A stretch of DNA of 35,860 nucleotides, taken from SFHK01 sp045538305 (GTDB lineage: Bacteria; Bacillota; Clostridia; Christensenellales; Aristaeellaceae). The notes under the pieces were generated by a model, which saw only the letters and a program-made list of their open reading frames with translations, was not told the origin of the DNA and did not search any database. Positions 30,478 to 35,860 of the stretch are shown piece by piece; positions within the stretch are counted from its first letter, which is position 1; every line of letters begins with the position of its first letter. The position numbers and the translations under genes were made by a program. Location: contig JAZSRC010000062.1 of the NCBI GenBank assembly GCA_045538305.1, positions 1 to 35,860 on the forward strand. The letters run 5' to 3'.

Positions 30478-31212
30478 TTACCAGCCGTATTTGTCGTAAT
30501 GAGGCTCGATGATGGTTTTGTTGTAATCGTTTCCGCCGGGGAAGTTGGCGCTTTTGAGAATGCCGGGCGTGAGTCCCTTATTGAGCAGCTCTTCTACTGC
30601 AACGCTCGTCATGCTCCAGAGGATATAGTCGCTCGCGATACCGCTTGCAGCGGCATAGGGAGCCTCAATGCCCTCTACTTCCATCATGCCCTCTGCAGCG
30701 GGCGCGCAGTTGTCCATGACAATGTCGACCATTTCATACAGTTTTTTGCCGGAGGAATGAACGGCGTCGACCTGCGTGGCATATTTCATGGAAATGAACG
30801 CGATTACGTGTATTCCGAGTTTCTGTGCTTCATAGGCAAGGTCCACGACCGCCGCTGTGCGTCCGGAAACGGAGGAAACCATTAAAACGTCTCCGGGGCG
30901 GATTTTGCTGCGCTTCAGCGCATACTTCGCCAAGCCTTCCATATTGTTTGCATCCTCGTAGGTGTTCGGGCGCTCGCGTCCATTCTGCTCTACATCCAGC
31001 TTCCAGGAAAAATGCTTGTAGAAGATAGGGCCGCCGCCGCGGTAAATAACGTCGTTTTCAATGGAGTGGCAGATTCCGCTTAAGAATACGCCGCCGCCGT
31101 TGGCGATGGTATCGGCGATGAGCTTTCCTGCTTTAATGATATTGTCCTTCTGGGTTTCACGGACTTCCTTAAGAAGGTCGTCAACTCTTTTCTGATATCG
31201 TTCGAGAAGCAT
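30478..31212 (-). CDS. SIS-domain sugar isomerase-like protein (first of a tandem pair)
   Basis: The 244-residue protein contains one phosphosugar-binding SIS domain: GGGVFLSGICHS near residue 40, DVLMVSSVSGRTAAVVD near residue 110 and GIHVIAFIS. SIS domains bind phosphosugars in isomerases, deaminases and regulators. It is clearly paralogous to its upstream neighbour. Both carry SVSGR, KLYE, DNC and a final GG(N/D)(D/E)(Y/H)NK motif. No DNA-binding domain is present, so it is likely an enzyme. ATG 31212 is chosen because AAGGAGG lies upstream, inside the end of the preceding gene. The substrate is unknown. Confidence 0.85.
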   Translation of the reverse strand: MLLERYQKRVDDLLKEVRETQKDNIIKAGKLIADTIANGGGVFLSGICHSIENDVIYRGGGPIFYKHFSWKLDVEQNGRERPNTYEDANNMEGLAKYALKRSKIRPGDVLMVSSVSGRTAAVVDLAYEAQKLGIHVIAFISMKYATQVDAVHSSGKKLYEMVDIVMDNCAPAAEGMMEVEGIEAPYAAASGIASDYILWSMTSVAVEELLNKGLTPGILKSANFPGGNDYNKTIIEPHYDKYGW

Positions 31213-31225
31213 GATGTTTTCCTCC

Positions 31226-31966
31226 TTACATGTAGAAGATATGATCGCCATAGGCTTTTAACATTTCCTTGTTGTGCTCGTCGCCGCCGTCCACATTTGC
31301 GGATACGAATACGGGCGCGACCGCGCCGGCTTCCGTAATCATGGCTACAGCCTGCGCCATCATGGCGTTCAGAAGCGCGGCAGCAACGGCGGTGGAGGTG
31401 GGGGCTACCTTCTCGGGAACGCCTGGAATGGTAATGGCGGCGTCGCCTACGCAGCCGCAGTTGTCAATGACTACATCGCCGACTTCATACAGCTTCAGAC
31501 CGTCGGGATGTCGGCTGGTCACGGCTTTGGACATTTCAAGGTTGGTAAGGACAATGACTTTTGCGCCTTTTTCTTTTGCGCGAAGCGCTACGTCGGTGGA
31601 TACGTTGTTGCGGCCGGATACGCTGTGAACAATGATAACATCCCCTGCACCAAGCGGCTGTCCGTCTACGATCACGCGTCCGTAATCGCGCATACGCTCC
31701 ATCTGGCTGGTCATCGTAGCGGGATCGACGTCAAGGCACAAGCCGGGCGCGCGTACGGGATTGATGGTGGCCATGCCGCCGGTGCGGTAGTACAGTTCCA
31801 GAATCGGCAAACAGGCATGGCTGCAACCAAAACCAAAAATGTTGTGGCCGGTAAGCGTAGCTTCCTTCATCAGCTCTGCGCCTTTCATAAGGGCTTCTTC
31901 CTGAGTATCGAACGCTTTGTCGATCACTTCCTGAAGGGCCATGCGGTATTCGCGTATTGCATTCAT
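31226..31966 (-). CDS. SIS-domain sugar isomerase-like protein (second of a tandem pair)
   Basis: The 246-residue protein has one SIS domain with GHNIFGFGCSHA near residue 41, GDVIIVHSVSGRNNVSTD and AKVIVLTNLEMSK. It is paralogous to the downstream SIS gene but keeps a different residue set in the substrate loops (LYYRTGG, LDVDPATM). The two may form a heteromer equivalent to a two-SIS-domain enzyme such as those acting on amino-sugar phosphates. Its start follows GGAGG, and the kinase stop lies 4 bases upstream. Confidence 0.85.
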   Translation of the reverse strand: MNAIREYRMALQEVIDKAFDTQEEALMKGAELMKEATLTGHNIFGFGCSHACLPILELYYRTGGMATINPVRAPGLCLDVDPATMTSQMERMRDYGRVIVDGQPLGAGDVIIVHSVSGRNNVSTDVALRAKEKGAKVIVLTNLEMSKAVTSRHPDGLKLYEVGDVVIDNCGCVGDAAITIPGVPEKVAPTSTAVAAALLNAMMAQAVAMITEAGAVAPVFVSANVDGGDEHNKEMLKAYGDHIFYM

Positions 31967-31969
31967 GGG

Positions 31970-32926
31970 CTACATCCTCCATTCATAAGCCGGGAAGGCA
32001 GCCAGGAGCTTATCCTTTGCTTCTTCCGGCGTAAGTCCTTTGTCCAGCAGATACTTTATGGGACCTGCAATGACATGCTCAAACCACGGGCGGTGAACCT
32101 GTATGCCGGGATATTCTTCTTCGAGGCAGCGTTTGAATTCGTCAAACATCGGCTGATACGCCTTCCATGCGCCGCCGCAGGTGACAATATGCTTTGCGTA
32201 TTCGGGATACTTTTTCAAAAGGGAACTCGTTTGCCTTGCCAGCGCCTGTCCGCCGCGGATAAATGCGTCGATGCACGGTTTGTCGCCGGCTTTTGCGGCT
32301 TCCGCAACCATGGGCAAAAGTCTGCCCAGCGTCTGAAACGGCGCGGGGGTGGAATAAATGTATCTTACAAGGCTTTGAGGGAAGCCGTTTGCAATATCAA
32401 GGCGTTCTTTGATCATGGCAGTCAGCATGGTTTCTTCGCCCCAGCCCTGTGCATATTTGACGGCGTTCTGTACGGCCAATCGCGCCATCCATACGCCGCT
32501 GCCCTGATCGCCAAGGATTGCGCCCACTCCGCCTACGGCGTCGTGCTCGTTATTGGGACCTACATACAGCGCGTCCGAGCCCGTTCCGGCGACGACGGCG
32601 ATGCCGCATTCCATGCCGTGCCCTGCCAGCAGCGCGCCTTTGCCTTCGCCCAGAGGCATTGTTTCTACAACCGGAATATCCGGCTGAAGGCAGGAAACAT
32701 AGTCGGTGATGTTTCCGAAGGTGTTATATATACAATCGATTTTTTCGGGAGGATTTCCGGCAAACAACGCATCAAAACACGCGCGAATCTGCTTTAAGCA
32801 TTCTTCGTGCGGCGAAATGGTACCGTTGATTCCTTTGGCCTGAGCCGTGCCCAAAAGCGTGAGGTTTTCGTCAAACCATATTGCGTTCAGTTTGGTACCG
32901 CCGCCGTCAACGGATATGAAATTCAT
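31970..32926 (-). CDS. BadF/BadG-type ATPase, putative amino-sugar kinase
   Basis: This 318-residue ASKHA-fold kinase has VDGGGTKLNAIWFD at the N-terminus, VVAGTGSDALYVG for the second phosphate loop and IVTCGGAWKAY near the C-terminus, as in N-acetylglucosamine kinase-like proteins. It would phosphorylate a sugar for the adjacent SIS proteins. ATG 32926 is preferred to ATG 32932 because the GGAGG ends at 32934, leaving 7 bases rather than 1. It is a distant relative of the murK-type kinase in this window and probably has a different substrate. Confidence 0.82.
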   Translation of the reverse strand: MNFISVDGGGTKLNAIWFDENLTLLGTAQAKGINGTISPHEECLKQIRACFDALFAGNPPEKIDCIYNTFGNITDYVSCLQPDIPVVETMPLGEGKGALLAGHGMECGIAVVAGTGSDALYVGPNNEHDAVGGVGAILGDQGSGVWMARLAVQNAVKYAQGWGEETMLTAMIKERLDIANGFPQSLVRYIYSTPAPFQTLGRLLPMVAEAAKAGDKPCIDAFIRGGQALARQTSSLLKKYPEYAKHIVTCGGAWKAYQPMFDEFKRCLEEEYPGIQVHRPWFEHVIAGPIKYLLDKGLTPEEAKDKLLAAFPAYEWRM

Positions 32927-32987
32927 ATTCATTCCTCCTGACCGATAATTTCAGGCTCCGGTGATGGATCGTTTGGGTTTAAATCTG

Positions 32988-33530
32988 TTACAGGGTGTAT
33001 TTTGCGCGTTCGCCTCCGATCAACGCGGGGCGTGTGCGGGCGCAGGTCAGATGTGCGCAGCCGATTTTATCGAAAGAGAGCCGAACGGGTACTGCTACGC
33101 GCTTAAGATGCATACCGATCAGCGTTTGCCCGATGTCAATGCCTGCGTCGGCAGAGACGCTTTCGACCAGCACGGGATCCGTCATCATGCGATAGGCAGC
33201 GCTTGCGCAGCTGCCTCCCGCTTTCGGATGGGGAACGGCGGAAACGATTTCAAGCCGATTCTCCTCCTGATAGGCGCGCTCTACCACGAGCGCGCGGTTT
33301 AAATGTTCGCAGCACTGAAAGGCCACGGCAAAGCCCTCCTGCCTTGCGGCGTCTATGCATGCCCGCGCAACCTCGCTTCCAAGCTCAGGCGCGGAAGCAT
33401 GACCGATAACGCCGCCGTCGATTTCGCTGGTAGAACAGCCTATGACGAGCAGCCTGATTCTTCGAAACGCTGCGTTTTCAATATGGTTTATGCCGGAAAC
33501 AACGGCAAATACGTCGCTGTAAACGCTCAT
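32988..33530 (-). CDS. YwlG-family protein (UPF0340/TIGR01440), function unknown
   Basis: The 180-residue protein has the complete family pattern: LLVIGCSTSEIDGGVIGHAS, FQCCEHLNRALVVER, AGGSCASAAYR, AGIDIGQTLIGMHLKRVAVP and RPALIGGERAKY. The family is widespread in Bacillota, forms compact dimers and has no established activity. Conserved Cys and His residues (CCEHLNR) look like an active or metal site. It follows the Gfo/Idh/MocA gene with a 2-base gap, and 61 bases separate it from the kinase gene. The surrounding sugar genes do not by themselves reveal its role. Confidence 0.9.
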   Translation of the reverse strand: MSVYSDVFAVVSGINHIENAAFRRIRLLVIGCSTSEIDGGVIGHASAPELGSEVARACIDAARQEGFAVAFQCCEHLNRALVVERAYQEENRLEIVSAVPHPKAGGSCASAAYRMMTDPVLVESVSADAGIDIGQTLIGMHLKRVAVPVRLSFDKIGCAHLTCARTRPALIGGERAKYTL

Positions 33531-33532
33531 GG

Positions 33533-34579
33533 CTACACCTTCTCCAGTTCAACCCAGTCGTTTATGAGGCTGGATTCCTGGATGGCCTTTACCAGATTCA
33601 GCGCCGGGAAAGCGCTTTTTCCGTCAATCTCAAACGGAATGCCCTTTTGTATGCAGTCATACAGCTTTGCAATCTGAATCTTGTGGCTGCTGCCCCAATA
33701 GCTCTTTTCGCCAAGGTGCTTTGCGCCTTCGCCGTTTACAACAAGCATCGGTACGCCGACCTCCACCTTCATAAGCTTTTCTGCAAGCAGCTGATAGGTG
33801 GCGTTTTCAAACACGAGTTCCAGCATAATCGGCGCGTCAATTCCGTAATTGTTGGTTGCATGGAGTACGCCCTTTGCGCCGGATTCGTATTCGAATACGG
33901 CGTGGCAATTGTCTTCAACTTCAATGGAATCCCTCAAAAGATCGGTGGAGATATGACCCAGCACGCGCTTGATCGGACCGCCCAGATAGGAAAGAAGATC
34001 CAGCGTGTGAATTGCCTGATTAATCAGCGTTCCGCCGCCCTCGGTCTCAGTCTTGCCGCGCCAGCCGCTTTCCGTATAATAGGGTGCTTCGCGATGCCAG
34101 CAAATGGATGCGCGCGCGCAGATGAGCTGGCCCGGCGCACCGGAATCAATCATTTCCCGAACGGCGACGGTAGATTCGTTATAGCGGTTCTGGAAAATGA
34201 CATTCAAAGTGCCTTTTGAATGCTCGGCGGCTTCAATCATCCGCTTTGCGTCTGCCATGGTTGTAGCCATAGGCTTTTCGGTCAGCACATGTTTGCCGTA
34301 TTCCAGTGCCTTTATTGCCATGGGCGCATGCAGATAGTGGGGAGTAAGAATGTGAACAACGTCAACATCATCCCTTTTTATCAGCTCTGTCCAGTCCGTT
34401 GATATAAACACGTCGCCGATTCTTTTCTGTGCAGCCTGAAGCCGTTCTGGATCAATATCGCATATTGCAGTGATCTTTGCGTTTTCCATATCCATTACGG
34501 CGGGGATATGCACGCTGCTGATGCTGCCAAGTCCGATAATGCCCACTCGAAGAAGGTTGCTCATGTAAGTCACGCTCAT
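33533..34579 (-). CDS. Gfo/Idh/MocA-family NAD(P)-dependent oxidoreductase
   Basis: The 348-residue protein has the Rossmann start RVGIIGLGSISSVHIPAV, the catalytic EKPMATT motif near residue 100 and the C-terminal beta-sheet domain with GWRGKTETEGGGTLINQAIHTLDLL. Such enzymes oxidise or epimerise sugars, inositols or amino sugars through NAD. The annotated ATG overlaps the upstream methyltransferase stop as ATGA; an in-frame ATG at 34564 is an alternative, and neither has a strong Shine-Dalgarno. It is co-transcribed with the methyltransferase, a YwlG protein and a second Gfo/Idh/MocA gene. The substrate is unknown. Confidence 0.88.
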   Translation of the reverse strand: MSVTYMSNLLRVGIIGLGSISSVHIPAVMDMENAKITAICDIDPERLQAAQKRIGDVFISTDWTELIKRDDVDVVHILTPHYLHAPMAIKALEYGKHVLTEKPMATTMADAKRMIEAAEHSKGTLNVIFQNRYNESTVAVREMIDSGAPGQLICARASICWHREAPYYTESGWRGKTETEGGGTLINQAIHTLDLLSYLGGPIKRVLGHISTDLLRDSIEVEDNCHAVFEYESGAKGVLHATNNYGIDAPIMLELVFENATYQLLAEKLMKVEVGVPMLVVNGEGAKHLGEKSYWGSSHKIQIAKLYDCIQKGIPFEIDGKSAFPALNLVKAIQESSLINDWVELEKV

Positions 34580-35304
34580 TTCTCGATATTTTTAAATGTG
34601 TACATAGCGATCGATGCTGCTACAGAAAGGTTGAGCGAATCGATTTCATCGCTTTGCGGGATCTTTACGCATTGTCCGTATTTCTGAAAGCCTGCCGGCA
34701 GGCCGCTGGCTTCGTTTCCGAATACCAATGTGTGAATCTTTGCGGCGCGTTTTGCCGCATCGTTTAAGGGAATTGCGCCATCCAGCATGAACAGATAGAT
34801 TTCGCGGTTCGGAAAATCCTGAAGGTATTCGTCGAAGGTGTTGTATACATGTGTGTTCAGGCGGAAGAATGCACCCATGGATGCACGGAGTACATGCGGA
34901 TCGAAAGCGTCCACTGCGGGACGTATGATCGCCAGATCCTTATAGCCGAAACCGAGCGCCGCGCGGGCTGCGGTTCCAAGGTTTCCGCCGTCTGAAATCT
35001 GACAGAAAACCGCGTGGTTTCGGTTGTCGGACAGATTCAGCTGGTATTTTTCAAACACGATGGCGGCAAAGCAGTTATCCTTTTTCGATTCGCGCTTCAG
35101 CACCCGCTCGGCCATTTCCTCGCGGATTCCCAGCTCCTTTGCGCGCCTTCTGAGCTTTTCTACACCGTCATTTCCGATGCCGGACGGGTGCAGAAGCAGG
35201 CGCTGCGCGCATTCGGGACGGCTGTCAAGCAGTTGATGACAGGGGAACAGGCCCAGACAATAGCTGTAGGGGAGTTGTTTATCATACGCTTCTAGCTTAG
35301 GCAT
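34576..35304 (-). CDS. SpoU/TrmH-family RNA 2'-O-methyltransferase
   Basis: The 242-residue protein has the SPOUT knot motifs of the TrmH group: SDGGNLGTAARAALGFG (motif 1, near residue 105), TLVFGNEASGLP (motif 2, near 200) and LNLSVAASIAMY (motif 3, near 222). These bind SAM for ribose 2'-O-methylation of tRNA or rRNA. A leading 95-residue region replaces the usual short N-terminal domain. ATG 35304 is chosen because GAGGAG lies upstream; it overlaps the preceding stop by 8 bases. Its place inside a sugar-dehydrogenase operon is unusual. Confidence 0.88.
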   Translation of the reverse strand: MPKLEAYDKQLPYSYCLGLFPCHQLLDSRPECAQRLLLHPSGIGNDGVEKLRRRAKELGIREEMAERVLKRESKKDNCFAAIVFEKYQLNLSDNRNHAVFCQISDGGNLGTAARAALGFGYKDLAIIRPAVDAFDPHVLRASMGAFFRLNTHVYNTFDEYLQDFPNREIYLFMLDGAIPLNDAAKRAAKIHTLVFGNEASGLPAGFQKYGQCVKIPQSDEIDSLNLSVAASIAMYTFKNIEK

Positions 35305-35860
35305 CAATCTTCTCCTCAAGATAGCTGATTCCGGTGATCCGTCTCAGCTCCGTCATAATTTTCAGAACCTGTATTGTATCTTCATGCGGCATAATATCGG
35401 ATTCCGTTTTACCGTTCCTTATGCATTCTGCAGCATGCTCAAACTGATGATAATGTCCTTCGTTTTCCGGATCAAACGTGTAATCCTCTGCTTTTCCGCC
35501 AACAACAACCCTGTAGCGCGTAGCATGCCAGAAATCGGGAATCTCTATATATCCTCTGGTTCCGTAAATCGCGGCGCGGGAATCGGTCATGGTATCGACG
35601 GCGGAAAACAACTGCGCGCATGCGCCGTTTTCCCATGAAAGCTGAAACGCCATGCTTCCGTCAACGTCCGTCGGAGTTTTAACGACGCTGACGCAATCGA
35701 TTTTTGCGTCGTTTCCAAGAAAGCGCATGGCGAGGTTCAGGGGATAAACGCCTACATCCATAAGCGATCCGCCGCCAAGACTGCGTTTGAAAATTCGGCT
35801 TTCGGGATCAAAAGCATTTGCGTAACCAAAATTGCCTGTGATTAAGCGAATATCGCCGAT
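35297..35860 (-). CDS. Gfo/Idh/MocA-family oxidoreductase, C-terminal part (5' end outside window)
   Basis: The frame is open to the window edge and gives 187 residues. RSLGGGSLMDVGVYPLNLAM is the hallmark of the family's substrate-binding domain (GGG-x-LMDxGxY), and FSAVDTMTDSRAAIYGTRGYI is the following beta-sheet. The NAD-binding half lies beyond the window. It is the first visible gene of the minus-strand cluster and resembles dehydrogenases acting on sugars or trans-dihydrodiols. The substrate is unknown. Confidence 0.9.
   Translation of the reverse strand: MGDIRLITGNFGYANAFDPESRIFKRSLGGGSLMDVGVYPLNLAMRFLGNDAKIDCVSVVKTPTDVDGSMAFQLSWENGACAQLFSAVDTMTDSRAAIYGTRGYIEIPDFWHATRYRVVVGGKAEDYTFDPENEGHYHQFEHAAECIRNGKTESDIMPHEDTIQVLKIMTELRRITGISYLEEKIDA

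Noticed and set aside
31274..32797. Plus-strand open frame of 507 codons opposite the SIS and kinase genes
   Set aside because: It spans two real genes and their junction on the other strand, has no ribosome binding site and no known motif.

Overview
The window is bacterial and fully chromosomal in character. The clues point to an anaerobic, fermentative member of the Clostridia (Bacillota), probably a gut or rumen lineage. They are a six-subunit Rnf complex, a flavin-based bifurcation (Flx-Hdr) gene set, strong GGAGG ribosome binding sites, TTGACA/TATAAT-type promoters, an FMN riboswitch with RibU, MurQ/MurK, and plant-glycan hydrolases. Species cannot be named from the sequence alone. No mobile element, CRISPR array, tRNA or rRNA was seen.

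Layout. (1) 2-1255: the 3' part of trmD, open in frame without a stop into a Gfo/Idh/MocA-type oxidoreductase. (2) 1301-7690: a hairpin/promoter module, then rnfG-C-D-E-A-B, a stand-alone FAD synthetase (RibF N-domain only), an FMN riboswitch and the riboflavin transporter ribU, i.e. a flavoprotein ion pump with its flavin supply. (3) 7727-9222: an unrecognised protein overlapping a Sfp-type phosphopantetheinyl transferase. (4) 9257-11218: two secreted proteins, one a tandem VanW-domain protein. (5) 11294-15706, minus strand: GH27, flavin reductase-like, GH127 and pentapeptide-repeat genes. (6) 15858-26834, minus strand: an eleven-gene operon with one strong promoter (26959-26987) and one terminator (15763-15813). 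It encodes an LDH/MDH-family dehydrogenase, HdrB, HdrC, HdrA, FlxD(MvhD), FlxC, FlxB, FlxA, a fumarate reductase iron-sulfur subunit, a fumarate reductase flavoprotein and an AspT-type dicarboxylate exchanger. (7) 27210-29083, minus strand: murQ-murK. (8) 29250-30413: an unrecognised membrane protein. (9) 30478-35860, minus strand: a sugar-metabolism cluster with two Gfo/Idh/MocA dehydrogenases, a SpoU RNA methyltransferase, a YwlG protein, a BadF-type kinase and two paralogous SIS proteins.

How it may work together (inference). Region 6 looks like a soluble, NADH-driven, electron-bifurcating fumarate reductase. NADH would be oxidised by FlxA. HdrA would split electrons between ferredoxin and a high-potential branch, with FrdAB reducing fumarate and the exchanger exporting succinate. 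The first gene carries the Arg that specifies oxaloacetate in LDH-fold enzymes, so it may make malate for the same branch. The Rnf complex in region 2 could then use the reduced ferredoxin to pump ions and regenerate NADH. This gene set, linking FlxABCD-HdrABC to a fumarate reductase without membrane anchors, is the most interesting content of the window.
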